A stretch of DNA of 26,740 nt, taken from NCBI GenBank assembly GCA_937904375.1, contig CALDIG010000229.1:1-26740 (forward strand). The letters are read 5' to 3'. Positions 1 through 8,631 of this stretch are shown piece after piece (within the stretch, counting starts at the first letter, position 1; every line of letters starts with the position of its first letter). The translations under genes were made by a program, and so were the position numbers. Source of the DNA: an uncultured Prevotellaceae bacterium (GTDB lineage: Bacteria; Bacteroidota; Bacteroidia; Bacteroidales; Muribaculaceae). Below the pieces are notes generated by a model that did not search any database, was not told where the DNA came from, and was given only the letters and a program-made list of their open reading frames with translations.

Positions 1-56
1 CTACGCCCCGAGTGGACTTTCACCACAGATGTATAACATGCCCGTCGTACACAATG

Positions 57-93
57 AAAAAGGGATGCACCTGTTGTGAAGAGTGCATCCCTT
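57..93 (-). terminator. Intrinsic terminator of the T9SS-tail protein gene
   Basis: An 11-bp perfect stem (AAGGGATGCAC with GTGCATCCCTT) encloses a 12-nt loop. On the minus strand the stem runs into TTTTT, the classic form of a rho-independent terminator. It lies 20 bases beyond the stop codon of the minus-strand gene that ends at 114. On the plus strand only two T residues follow the stem, so termination in that direction would be weak. Confidence 0.85.
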
Positions 94-113
94 ATCACTA
101 TTATTGAGAATTA

Positions 114-3059
114 CTACTTGTGTATTTTTTCTGTCTTTGTAGTGCCGTCGCTGTAGCGTGTCACCACTATGTTGACACCCTGGTGTGGATGGCTGCTTGC
201 CACGCCCATAGCGTTATAGTAAGTTACGTTCACGACTTTTCCTTCGGCATTGATGGTGCCGATTCCTGTTGGAGTGCCGGGATTGAACTTGGCAGTAACT
301 TTAGCCTCGGCGATGAAGTAGTCCTTACCGTTTCCGCCTTCGGTCACTGCCATTGTGTGGTAATCGTGTCCGGCAGCCCCTTCACCGGGAAGTGTGGTGG
401 CATAAAGGCGCACGATATAGTTCACGTCTTTGTTGTCCTGATAGGCCCAATCAACAAACAGGTCGTTGACGCTTACTGCGTTTTCACCGGGATAAACGGT
501 GTAAAGGCACTGATAATCGCTTTCCCAGCCGTCACCGCTCTGCTTTTCCTCGCGGTTGAGCAGTCTCTCGCCCTCAATGCGTGAGGGATTGTTCTTGGTG
601 TCAATCTCACGCCACACGCGGTAGTAATATACAAAGTTGATGCCGCTTTCACTGGAACTTGGCAGTGTAGGGGTGATTTTCAGGTTCACAAGGTAACCCA
701 TGAGGTCACCGCCGTTACCATAGAATGGGTCGGTCTTCATTTGGTTTTCGATAGATACTTTCACCTGTGGATAGCTGGTACTCTCGATTTTGCAGCCGTA
801 GGAGTTGGGTTTTGAGGCGTCGCCGTTGTAGAGAGTGTTGATGACGGGCACATAAAGGCTGCGCTGGTTGTCGCTTGAGCTGTTGATGTCGTGAGTGGTG
901 ATGTCGCCACCGTCGGCACCCACCGCCTCGGTGCCCACGAGTTCGTTGAGCTGTCCCAAACTATTGAGAGCGTAGATGTAGTAGTTGCCACTGTTCTGGA
1001 AGTTCTCGGCTTTGCCTATCTTGTCATATTTACTGAAGTTATTGGAGTACACACGTCGAACCTCGTAATTCACCACATTAGCTGCGGGATTGTTGATAAC
1101 ACTGAATGTGATAGTGTTGTCGGGGGTAGCTTTCGCCAGGTGAGTGGTGTCGGCAATCACCTCGTCGAGAGTGCGTCCCTCGCCGCCCACATTATTGGTG
1201 GTCTTGTAAACAGGCACTACAAACTGGTCGCTGCAAGCGTAGTAGCCGTTGGTCTTCTGCTCCTTGAAAGTATATATATATTTGTCGTAGTGAGTGTTAC
1301 TGGCGGTTGAGGCAGTGAAGCGGTCAATAATCTTAACTGTAGAGTTCTCAAAACTTGTGATTGTACCACTGGTTACTGGCTCTTCCGCATCGAAGAGGAA
1401 GTCGAGGTCCTGGGTTTCGTTGTCATACTCCACGTTATAAGTATATTGTGTAGTGCCTTCTTCGTTTTCCATAGGAGTAAATGTTACAGTTGCTATGGGT
1501 ATGTCGGTGCTGCCATATTTGCGGTACACCTTGTAGGCCTCGGGACGTATGGTCTCATAACTTTGAGCTGAAGAGGGAGTGATTGATAGAGTATTCTTAT
1601 AGATATTAATTTGCTTGCTTGCCTTCTCGATGTGGTAGCGGCTGCGGTATTCCGAAACCTCGGTGAAGAACGCATATATCTTGCTTGGAATGATAACAGT
1701 GCGCACGGGACTCTCGGCGCTGATGGTGATGTAAGGGCTGTCGTCGTCGTTGCGAAGCACTGTGGCACCGTCGGTGTCGTAGTTGATGGGATGGGCTGTG
1801 ATGACATAACGTATCGTTTGTTGCTCATCGGTCTGCTCCACTTGGTAGCTGTGGTTTTGAACAAGCACCATACCGTTCTCGTCTTTCTCCACATCTTGAA
1901 TCAGTGTGCGGGTGCCGTCATCATTCAAGATATACACATAGAAATGCTGCGGAACGTGAGTTCCCAGGTTCTCGTAGGTGAACGAAGTGCTCCAGTCAAG
2001 ATTTATGTTGTAAAAACCGTAGGTCTCGGTAGATGGTGTCGCCACTGCGTTGAGGTCGGCGGTGTACATGAGCACCTTGGGCATCACGGAAAGGTCGCCT
2101 TCGGCATTCTCATAGTTTTTGAAGATTTGGGCATTGGTGGAATAGTCGCTGGTGTTGTTGCGCGTTTCAAGGTTCCCTTCGCCATATCCATATTCAAAAC
2201 GGCGGTCGGGGATGAATATTGAGAGGTTATCTAGAGCGTAGGACTCGCCTGTTGATGTGATTTCAAACCAGTGGTTATAGCCGGTACTTGGACCAAAACC
2301 TGGCACGTTGGTGCAGTCGTGGTAGCAGGGGTAGGGGTGACCCGCTTTTATCTCGTCGATGAAGTCGTTGGTTGTTTGACCTCCTTCTCCTTTCACAGGG
2401 CTTATCTGCTCAAAAAGACGATAGAAAGGTGCCCAATAGCTTGCTCTAGGTTTGCCTTTAGAGATGATGAAAAAGCGGTTGGTGACACCCTCAAACGAGT
2501 AAAGATAGCCGGGATTTTCAGCATCGTGTACTCTTGTGAAGTGCGACATCAGCTTAACCGACGAGATGGCGTTGTTGAGCATGTAGTCGGTGCTGTCGGT
2601 CTTGCCGTTAGCGTGAGAGCGGAACCAACTGTCCTTGAGGTTCACCATCATCAGCGTCATGCCGTCCTGCTCGGGATTAGAAATCACCTCATTTGGGTCG
2701 GCATCATCCCAGGTGACCTTCATCTTGTTCTTGGGGTTGACGTTGGCGTGGGCGTAGGCATTGTAATCGATTTTGCGCCACTGCTCGCCGTTGTAGTCAT
2801 AGGCATAGTGGATGCCGGGTATGGTGGCGTCGGTATAGACAGCCTTTACCAGAGCCTTTATCTGCTCGGGAGTGGTTGCCTCATCGCTGAGGCTGGCGGT
2901 TTGCTCCACACCATTTGCGTCAATATAAGTATAAGTGTAGTTACTGTAGTCAAAATGTGTGACTTTTGTAGTTGTCTCATGATACACAGTGGCATTTAGG
3001 GTCAGTGCCGCCGTAATTGCCATCAGTGCAAGGATTAGTGGTCTTCCAGTTTTCTTCAT
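114..3059 (-). CDS. Large secreted protein with T9SS type A-like C-terminal sorting tail
   Basis: The protein has 981 residues. It starts at the ATG at 3059, giving MKKTGRPLILALMAITAALT, a good signal peptide; an upstream in-frame TTG at 3074 adds five residues that make no better signal. The last 40 or so residues (GIGTINAEG, then VTYYNAMGV, then GVNIVVTRYSDG and a basic end) resemble the C-terminal tail that Bacteroidales use for type IX export and surface anchoring. The middle is beta-rich, with Tyr/Thr-rich segments that look like degenerate immunoglobulin or fibronectin type III modules. No catalytic motif was recognised. Export is likely; the function is unknown. It is transcribed away from the dockerin-like gene at 3528 and ends in a strong terminator. 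Confidence 0.85.
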   Translation of the reverse strand: MKKTGRPLILALMAITAALTLNATVYHETTTKVTHFDYSNYTYTYIDANGVEQTASLSDEATTPEQIKALVKAVYTDATIPGIHYAYDYNGEQWRKIDYNAYAHANVNPKNKMKVTWDDADPNEVISNPEQDGMTLMMVNLKDSWFRSHANGKTDSTDYMLNNAISSVKLMSHFTRVHDAENPGYLYSFEGVTNRFFIISKGKPRASYWAPFYRLFEQISPVKGEGGQTTNDFIDEIKAGHPYPCYHDCTNVPGFGPSTGYNHWFEITSTGESYALDNLSIFIPDRRFEYGYGEGNLETRNNTSDYSTNAQIFKNYENAEGDLSVMPKVLMYTADLNAVATPSTETYGFYNINLDWSTSFTYENLGTHVPQHFYVYILNDDGTRTLIQDVEKDENGMVLVQNHSYQVEQTDEQQTIRYVITAHPINYDTDGATVLRNDDDSPYITISAESPVRTVIIPSKIYAFFTEVSEYRSRYHIEKASKQINIYKNTLSITPSSAQSYETIRPEAYKVYRKYGSTDIPIATVTFTPMENEEGTTQYTYNVEYDNETQDLDFLFDAEEPVTSGTITSFENSTVKIIDRFTASTASNTHYDKYIYTFKEQKTNGYYACSDQFVVPVYKTTNNVGGEGRTLDEVIADTTHLAKATPDNTITFSVINNPAANVVNYEVRRVYSNNFSKYDKIGKAENFQNSGNYYIYALNSLGQLNELVGTEAVGADGGDITTHDINSSSDNQRSLYVPVINTLYNGDASKPNSYGCKIESTSYPQVKVSIENQMKTDPFYGNGGDLMGYLVNLKITPTLPSSSESGINFVYYYRVWREIDTKNNPSRIEGERLLNREEKQSGDGWESDYQCLYTVYPGENAVSVNDLFVDWAYQDNKDVNYIVRLYATTLPGEGAAGHDYHTMAVTEGGNGKDYFIAEAKVTAKFNPGTPTGIGTINAEGKVVNVTYYNAMGVASSHPHQGVNIVVTRYSDGTTKTEKIHK

Positions 3060-3109
3060 AGTCTTAATTCTCAATAAAAGTTATGTGTTCATAAATTTGA
3101 ATTGCGATG

Positions 3110-3144
3110 CAAAATTACTGCCTGAAATTAAAACGCATAACAAA
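3110..3144 (-). promoter_or_regulatory. Candidate promoter of the T9SS-tail protein gene
   Basis: On the minus strand a perfect TAnnTTTG box (TAATTTTG) lies at 3110-3117, about 50 bases before the ATG. The nearest TTTG upstream is at 3141-3144, with a 23-bp gap that is slightly longer than the usual 19-21 bp. The -7 box is convincing; the -33 box is not. Confidence 0.45.
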
Positions 3145-3447
3145 TTTTCGTTAAAATAAAGTTAAAACACAAAAAAAACCTAAAAATTTACACTTAATTT
3201 GGTAGTTGTAGTGTTTTTGTAGTGTTAAAAGGCAGGATAAGTACACATCAAACAAACATTAAAATTCCACTTATTGACACTTAGAATCAAACAAAATCGC
3301 TGAATTGCAACGAAACTAGAGTAATGATAAAAAAGTCCTTAATTTTAAAAAATAGTGGCAGTTATTCTTGCATAAATGAATAATTATGTTTTACTTTGCT
3401 TGCTAATTAAAGAATAATGAGCTACTTACCACATTTAAGCAACTGTT

Positions 3448-3476
3448 TTTGGGTATATAAATAAGCATTATTTTTA
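3448..3476 (+). promoter_or_regulatory. Weak candidate promoter of the dockerin-like protein gene
   Basis: TTTG at 3448-3451 is followed after 17 bp by TATTTTTA (3469-3476), which matches TAnnTTTG at all but the last base. The spacing is short for the Bacteroidota sigma factor. It would give a leader of about 45 bases before the ATG at 3528. Confidence 0.3.
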
Positions 3477-3527
3477 GATTTTCACATAAACCACAACTTA
3501 TTTACAAACAACTAATTATCTCTATTT

Positions 3528-4919
3528 ATGACTAAAAAAATCACATTAGCCATTATGGCACTCGCAGTGTTGTGCTGCATCTCGGCAAGCGCCGACCCCG
3601 TGAAAATAAAGGGCGTTTACAACAATAACCGCTATGATGACCATGCCAACCATTGGTACAGCACCTACGTGGGCTGGAACAGCACGCTGGGAAAAGCCAT
3701 CTTTGTTGTAGAGAACGGCATCTATGCTATGGAAGTTGACGGCAACACGGTGAGCACACCCGAGAAAGAGCCTCCAGTGGTAATCAGCGACTTCTATTCT
3801 AACGGACAGTTTACCAACGACAACATGGCACTGTGGGCTACCAACTTCAACCTGATGTATGGCAACTCGGGAGCTGTCAATGCCAATGGTGTAATCACCA
3901 CCGTGACATCGCGCACCGAGAGCGACGGCGTAGATTCAACCAATATCTTCGCTGTGCGACACTGGAATGCCGAGACCGGCGACCTGCTCAACGCCACCGA
4001 TGAATATTATCCCAAGACAGCTTGGCTCGAGAGTGCTGGAATGTGCCAGAACCCTGTTGACGGCAAGGTATATGGATTATTCTACCTCACCGACGTGCCC
4101 CTGCCCGACGAGATTATCAACGACCCCGACTTCTATGGCGACAGCATCGACTCGGGCTATGCCATCTGCACTATCGACCTTGAGAGCATGGAGGTGACAC
4201 CCATCACCCCAGGCCTCTATTACGAGAACTTCGTCACTTTCGCCATCAACAGCGAGGGACGTGCGTTTGCCATGACCAGCGGCGCCACAGCAGGCTATGA
4301 GGGTGAGGACGGTAAGATGTATGACATAAACGGCAACCTCACCGGTGCCCAGCTCTATGAGTTTGACCTTGCCACTGGATTGATGATCGCCACTCCTGTT
4401 CAGGCTATAGACGAGGAAAGCGGTGAGACCTATATAACCTATGTGAGCCCCTATGAGCACACCGGCTACTGCTCTCAGGCAAAGCGTCAGAGTGCCTGCT
4501 TCAGCAAGAAAGACCCCAACAAGATGTACTGGAACGGCTTCTATAACAGTGGCATGGGCTACGATGCCAATGGCAACTGGAATCCACTGCCCGACAGCAG
4601 CTGGAAGACCAACGGCAAGTATGACACCGCCCTTTATGAGGTGGACATCACCACTGGCGAGGCAACACGCATCGCCATGATTGACAACCGCTTCACATTC
4701 TCTTGCATGTGGGTAGTAGAGGACGACGAGCCTGTGGCAGTTGACGGCGATGTGAACGGCGATGGCTTTGTTACCAGCGTTGATATCACTGCACTCTACA
4801 ACTGGCTTCTCAACGGTGACGACAGTGCCATCGTTAACGGCGACCAAGACAAGGACGGCAGCATCACAACTGGCGACGTGACCTACGTTTACAATATCCT
4901 CCTCAACGGCGGCGAGTAA
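3528..4919 (+). CDS. Secreted protein with C-terminal dockerin-like calcium-binding repeats
   Basis: The protein has 463 residues. MTKKITLAIMALAVLCCISASA is a clear signal peptide. Residues 25 to about 400 form a beta-rich region with many Trp, Tyr and Gly residues and no recognised catalytic motif; beta-propeller-like repeats are possible. The C-terminus carries two EF-hand-type loops, D408-V-N-G-D-G to D419 and D439-Q-D-K-D-G to D450, each followed by a short helix ending in LLNG. That is the type I dockerin layout. In Gram-positive cellulosomes dockerins dock enzymes onto cohesins; in Bacteroidales such tails occur on secreted proteins, usually without a known partner. No cohesin or carbohydrate-active domain was recognised here. 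A strong terminator follows. Confidence 0.85.
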   Translation: MTKKITLAIMALAVLCCISASADPVKIKGVYNNNRYDDHANHWYSTYVGWNSTLGKAIFVVENGIYAMEVDGNTVSTPEKEPPVVISDFYSNGQFTNDNMALWATNFNLMYGNSGAVNANGVITTVTSRTESDGVDSTNIFAVRHWNAETGDLLNATDEYYPKTAWLESAGMCQNPVDGKVYGLFYLTDVPLPDEIINDPDFYGDSIDSGYAICTIDLESMEVTPITPGLYYENFVTFAINSEGRAFAMTSGATAGYEGEDGKMYDINGNLTGAQLYEFDLATGLMIATPVQAIDEESGETYITYVSPYEHTGYCSQAKRQSACFSKKDPNKMYWNGFYNSGMGYDANGNWNPLPDSSWKTNGKYDTALYEVDITTGEATRIAMIDNRFTFSCMWVVEDDEPVAVDGDVNGDGFVTSVDITALYNWLLNGDDSAIVNGDQDKDGSITTGDVTYVYNILLNGGE

Positions 4920-4948
4920 TAAGAGATTTAGAACCCACCATAAAAATC

Positions 4949-4989
4949 AACAGACACCTGAATTGAGAGTAGGTGTCTGTTGTTTTTTT
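4949..4989 (+). terminator. Strong intrinsic terminator, probably bidirectional
   Basis: An 11-bp perfect stem (AACAGACACCT with AGGTGTCTGTT) encloses an 11-nt loop and is followed by GTTTTTTT. It lies 29 bases after the stop of the dockerin-like gene. Read on the minus strand the stem is followed by GATTTTTA, so it can also end the convergent ATPase transcript whose stop is at 5001. Confidence 0.9.
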
Positions 4990-5000
4990 CAGCTATTAGT

Positions 5001-7757
5001 CTATGCCGCATTAGCGAGGGTTCTGTTCTTGTTCTTGAAGTAAGATTTCTTGAAGCGTCGCACCGCCTCGCCTGTGATTACCACTAATGATGTAGTGACA
5101 ATAATGAAAATCCAGTCTTCAATGTTTAATGGCTCAACGTTGAACATCTCTCCCCCCAGATTGACAATGAGGATTTGTCCAAAGAATATCAAAAAGGCGA
5201 TGAACACAAACTCGCCGCACTTTTTCATCCTGAATGCCGAGTATGCCGACCTGTAGGCCTTGGCGTTGAACATGTTCCAGAATTGCATCATCACGAAGGT
5301 GGTGAAGAACAGCGCGCTCTCGTAGGGAGTGATGATGTGGCTTGGCGTTTTGATGTATCTGCCACCGGCTAGCAAGTCGTATAACTGTCCCAAAGAGGTG
5401 ATCTCGCTGATGTTACAGTGCTTGAGCACGACAAACAAGAAAATGAGCAATGCACTGAACAACAGTCCTGTCCACAAGATGTGCACCCACATGTGGGTGT
5501 CGATGATGAAGTCGCGGCGGTCGCGCGGTCTCTGACGCATTAGGCTCTTGTTAGGGGGTAACGACGAGAGTGCCATGGCGGCGAAGGTGTCCATGATAAG
5601 GTTCACCCACAGCATCTGTGTGACGGTGAGTGGTGCGTCGGTATCGAGAAAGGCTCCGGCAAGCACCACCAGGCACGCCGCTACGTTGACGGTGAGCTGG
5701 AAGAGCAGGAACCGCTGAATGTTGCGGTAGAGCGAGCGTCCCCACAGCACGGCGTTACAGATGCTGGCAAAAGAGTTGTCGATAATGGTGATGTCGCTGG
5801 CTTCCTTAGCAACGCTGGTGCCGTCGCCCATCGAGAGCCCCACCTGCGCCGCCTTGAGAGCCGGGGCATCGTTGGTGCCGTCGCCAGTCACCGCCACCAC
5901 CTGGTTGCGGCGTTGCAGAGCCTCGACAATGCGTTTCTTGTCGTGCGGTCGCGAGCGCGCCACAATTTTTAAATCCATGACGCGGGCGTCGAGCTGCTCA
6001 TCGCTCATCGCCTCTATCTCGGCTCCAGTGATGATGTTGTGGTCATCGCAGGTGTCGTCATTCCACAGCCCTATCTGGCGGCCCACCTCCTTGGCGGTGC
6101 CGGCATTGTCGCCAGTGATAATCTTCACTTCGATGCCAGCCTTTATGCATTCCATCACCGCCTCGGGCACATCATCGCGCACTGGGTCGGCGATACCTGC
6201 TATGCCCATGAAAGTGAGTCCCTCGGCAACTATATTCTTCCCCTCAATGGCTCTCTCGCCGGGTTGGAGCACTTTGTAGGCAAATCCCAGTGTGCGCATT
6301 GCCTTGTTCTGGAATGTCTTGAGTTGCTCCTCTATTGTGTCGCGCTCAACGTTGCCCCAAGTGGAATTGCACATTATATAGACGATTTCGGGTGCACCTT
6401 TCACATATAATATATTCTGGTCTGTCGCCTGGCTTTTCACTACAGTTGCCATGAATTTGCGCTCGGTACTGAAAGGAATCTCCTCAACCGTCTCGCAAGT
6501 CTCGCGCAACGCCTCATAGTCGATGCCCCTCTCCTTGAGCCACAGCAGTAAGGCTCCCTCGGTGGGATTGCCAATTACCGAGGTGTTGCCACTGCCATCA
6601 CACGAGAGGTGGGCGGTGGAGTTGACCGCCATATTCTCGCTGATGAGCTGCTCCTCTCGTGAGCCGTTGAGTGCATCATTCGCAATGCCATAGAAGCATG
6701 CCTCGCTCACATTCATCTGGTTCTGGGTGAGCGTGCCGGTCTTGTCGGTGCAAATCACGGTGGTGGCACCCATCGTCTCGCAAGCGTGCATGCGCCGCAC
6801 TAGGTTTTTCTCCTTGAGCATGCGCCGCATGCTGTAGGCAAGGCTCAACGTCACCGCCATGGGCAAGCCTTCGGGTACCGCCACCACAACGAGAGTGACG
6901 GCAATCATCACCGACTGTAGCAGGTAGGTGACTAATTCGATATCAAATTGCGGATTGGGGGTGTGCAGGAAATAAGCCACTATGCGCCCCACAATCACCA
7001 GGGTAGCAATCAGGTAGCTTACCCTCGACACCAGTGTGCCTAATCGGTCGAGTTGCTCGTTGAGTGGTGTTTTCACGCTCGAGTCGATTTGCACGCTCTC
7101 CATCACCTTGCCGTTCTCGGTGGTGTCGCCCACGGCTAACACCTGTGCAATGCCATGACCCTCAATCACTTTGGTGCCTTTAAGCACATGATTGCTGGGG
7201 TAGGTGGCCTGATGGTCGAAGAGCTCCTCGTTGATGGTCTTGGCGCATTGCGGCTCGCCGGTGAGCGATGACTCATCCACCAGCAGCGAGTGTGCCTCAA
7301 GCAGCTGTGCGTCGGCAGGCACCTCCTCGCCAGTGTTGAGCATGACGATGTCGCCCACCACCACGTCGCGGCGCGCTATGTGTCTCACTTTACCGCCCCT
7401 TATCACCTGCACCGGCTCATCATCGTTGACCTGGTTGAGGATTTCAAACTCTTTCTCGGCCTTATACTCGAAGACGAACGCCAGTCCCGTGGCAAGAGCT
7501 ATGGCGACGAAGATGCCCACTGGCTCGTAGAACACCGTCGCTGGTTTTCCTAAAGAATAATATTCATAGAACGAAATTCCCACCGACATCACTCCGGCTA
7601 CCAAGAGGATGGTGATGAGCGGGTCGCGGAATTTCTCAAGCAGTTTGCGCCACCAAGGGTCTTTCTCGACTGGTGTGAGCACATTAGTGCCGTGTCGCTG
7701 CCGGCTGTCAGCAACCTCGGCATCGCTAAGTCCTATGTAATGAGGCTTTTTTGACAT
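5001..7757 (-). CDS. Calcium-translocating P-type ATPase, PMCA type (P2B)
   Basis: The protein has 918 residues, normal for the family. It pumps cations across the inner membrane at the cost of ATP, probably exporting Ca2+. Visible motifs, numbered from the ATG at 7757: TGEP in the actuator domain near 166, PEGLP in membrane helix 4 near 295, the phosphorylation site DKTGTLT with Asp338, KGAPE near 453, TGDN near 548, TGDGTNDAP near 624, and N719/D723 in helix 6 (WVNLIMDT). The PEGL plus N..MD pair fits the single calcium site of plasma-membrane-type pumps. There is no heavy-metal CPC motif or N-terminal metal domain. The start was set by GAGGAG five bases before the ATG; an in-frame GTG two codons earlier overlaps that site. 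It follows the SlyD-like gene by 128 bases and may share its transcript. Substrate specificity is inferred from family. Confidence 0.93.
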   Translation of the reverse strand: MSKKPHYIGLSDAEVADSRQRHGTNVLTPVEKDPWWRKLLEKFRDPLITILLVAGVMSVGISFYEYYSLGKPATVFYEPVGIFVAIALATGLAFVFEYKAEKEFEILNQVNDDEPVQVIRGGKVRHIARRDVVVGDIVMLNTGEEVPADAQLLEAHSLLVDESSLTGEPQCAKTINEELFDHQATYPSNHVLKGTKVIEGHGIAQVLAVGDTTENGKVMESVQIDSSVKTPLNEQLDRLGTLVSRVSYLIATLVIVGRIVAYFLHTPNPQFDIELVTYLLQSVMIAVTLVVVAVPEGLPMAVTLSLAYSMRRMLKEKNLVRRMHACETMGATTVICTDKTGTLTQNQMNVSEACFYGIANDALNGSREEQLISENMAVNSTAHLSCDGSGNTSVIGNPTEGALLLWLKERGIDYEALRETCETVEEIPFSTERKFMATVVKSQATDQNILYVKGAPEIVYIMCNSTWGNVERDTIEEQLKTFQNKAMRTLGFAYKVLQPGERAIEGKNIVAEGLTFMGIAGIADPVRDDVPEAVMECIKAGIEVKIITGDNAGTAKEVGRQIGLWNDDTCDDHNIITGAEIEAMSDEQLDARVMDLKIVARSRPHDKKRIVEALQRRNQVVAVTGDGTNDAPALKAAQVGLSMGDGTSVAKEASDITIIDNSFASICNAVLWGRSLYRNIQRFLLFQLTVNVAACLVVLAGAFLDTDAPLTVTQMLWVNLIMDTFAAMALSSLPPNKSLMRQRPRDRRDFIIDTHMWVHILWTGLLFSALLIFLFVVLKHCNISEITSLGQLYDLLAGGRYIKTPSHIITPYESALFFTTFVMMQFWNMFNAKAYRSAYSAFRMKKCGEFVFIAFLIFFGQILIVNLGGEMFNVEPLNIEDWIFIIVTTSLVVITGEAVRRFKKSYFKNKNRTLANAA

Positions 7758-7810
7758 AATCACTCCTCATCAAGCAAAAAGTGTGCCATTATTTGTGCAG
7801 TCAAAGTTGG

Positions 7811-7843
7811 TGTCCTCAAAGAAGAACCGTTGCCTTGAGGACA
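7811..7843. other. Hairpin between the SlyD-like and ATPase genes
   Basis: TGTCCTCAA (7811-7819) pairs with TTGAGGACA (7835-7843) around a 15-nt loop. No T tract follows on either strand, so it is not a typical terminator. A second hairpin, GACTGATT with AATCAGTC (7869-7876 and 7884-7891), overlaps the SlyD-like stop codon. Either could stabilise or process a shared slyD-ATPase transcript. Confidence 0.4.
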
Positions 7844-7885
7844 ATGTGAGGATAAACTATTGTCGCCTGACTGATTTAGGTTTAA

Positions 7886-8500
7886 TCAGTCGCCTTTGCA
7901 GTTACCGCAGTCGCAGCCGTTCTTCTCGCAGCCGTTCTTCTCGCAGCCGTCCTCTTTCTCGCAGCCGCCCTCGCCGCATCCGCCGCAGTCACCACCGCCG
8001 CATCCGCCGCAGTGACGCGGAGGATTCTTCTCTTCTTCGGTAGCCTCACGCAATCCCATTACCTTGCCGGTGTATTTCACTGTCTCGCCGGCAAGCTGAT
8101 GGTTGAAATCAACGGTCACGGTGTCGTCGGCAATCTCTTTGACGAGACCCTCGATGCGCATTCCCTCGGCAGTCATCAATGGGACAAAGGCACCCTCATA
8201 AACGCGCTCGCTGTCGAACTCGCCGTCGATGACAAAAATCTGCTTGTCGATTTTCTGAACCATATTTGGGTCGCGCTCTCCAAAAGCCTCGATAGGGGAG
8301 AGGATGAAATCGAACTCGTCGCCGGGTTTCAGCCCCTCAAGATGGCTGGTGAACGATTCGAGCATGCCGGGTTCATAACCGAAGACAAATTTGTCGGGCT
8401 TGTCTTCTTTAAACTCATAAATCATGGTGTCGCCGTCTTTCTCCACGAGGAAGATTTTGTAAGCTATCTCGACGAATTTTCCTTTACTGATAGTTTCCAT
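7886..8500 (-). CDS. slyD: SlyD-type FKBP peptidyl-prolyl isomerase with cysteine-rich metal-binding tail
   Basis: The protein has 204 residues and acts in the cytoplasm as a proline isomerase and folding chaperone. The start is the ATG at 8500 (METISKGKFVEIAYKIFLVE); the open frame continues upstream through a promoter and repeat, so longer starts are unlikely. FKBP landmarks are GMLESFTSHLEGLKPGD (residues 45-61), AFGERDPNMVQKI (72-84) and DFNHQLAG (131-138). Between them, about residues 75-130, lies the insert-in-flap region typical of SlyD. Residues 163-204 hold ten cysteines (164, 167, 172, 175, 180, 186, 191, 196, 198, 201) in CGGC, CEKNG and CDCGNC units. E. coli SlyD has a His/Cys-rich tail that binds nickel and zinc; here His is almost absent. 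The tail DNA contains a 15-bp unit (TCGCAGCCGTTCTTC) repeated at 7911 and 7926, so length variation is likely. Confidence 0.92.
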   Translation of the reverse strand: METISKGKFVEIAYKIFLVEKDGDTMIYEFKEDKPDKFVFGYEPGMLESFTSHLEGLKPGDEFDFILSPIEAFGERDPNMVQKIDKQIFVIDGEFDSERVYEGAFVPLMTAEGMRIEGLVKEIADDTVTVDFNHQLAGETVKYTGKVMGLREATEEEKNPPRHCGGCGGGDCGGCGEGGCEKEDGCEKNGCEKNGCDCGNCKGD

Positions 8501-8520
8501 TGCTTTTTTTATAATGTTTT

Positions 8521-8554
8521 CAAGTTTATAAAGTTTTAGAACTTTAGTAACTTG
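8521..8554 (-). repeat. Type A palindromic CAAGTTT element in the slyD leader
   Basis: This 34-bp imperfect palindrome begins CAAGTTTATAAAG and ends CTTTAGTAACTTG. It is nearly identical, in the opposite sense, to the copy at 26687-26720. The copies at 10651 and 13666 belong to the same family. The 7-bp-phased tail seen next to other copies is not recognisable here. It lies between the candidate slyD promoter and the ATG, so it would be transcribed as a leader hairpin. Confidence 0.8.
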
Positions 8555-8575
8555 AGTAATGTAGATATTTTTTTG

Positions 8576-8583
8576 CAAAGGTA
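8576..8583 (-). promoter_or_regulatory. Candidate slyD promoter (-7 box)
   Basis: The minus strand reads TACCTTTG, a perfect TAnnTTTG. No clear TTTG lies 19-21 bp upstream, so only the -7 box is supported. It predicts a leader of about 70 bases containing the type A palindrome. Confidence 0.5.
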
Positions 8584-8631
8584 GTGCAAAAAAGCCAAAC
8601 TGCAGGGCTGAAATGCACAAAAAATGCAAAG

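Larger units (their letters stand above)
3060..3527. other. 468-bp AT-rich divergent intergenic region
   Basis: This gap separates the two divergent secreted-protein genes and should hold both promoters. Candidate -7 boxes are visible for each side. No ORF of note, RNA gene, tandem repeat or strong hairpin was seen. The composition is clearly richer in A and T than the flanking genes. Confidence 0.7.

Noticed and set aside
1..79. Possible 3' end of a plus-strand gene at the window edge (frame 2 open to a TGA at 77-79; frame 1 to a TAA at 34-36).
   Set aside because: Neither fragment matches a recognised protein, and the frame-2 version would run into the terminator hairpin. Too short to decide.
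7783..8043. Arg/Ser-rich plus-strand ORF opposite the SlyD tail.
   Set aside because: It is the antisense reading of the cysteine-rich tail; the repeats and composition follow from the real gene.
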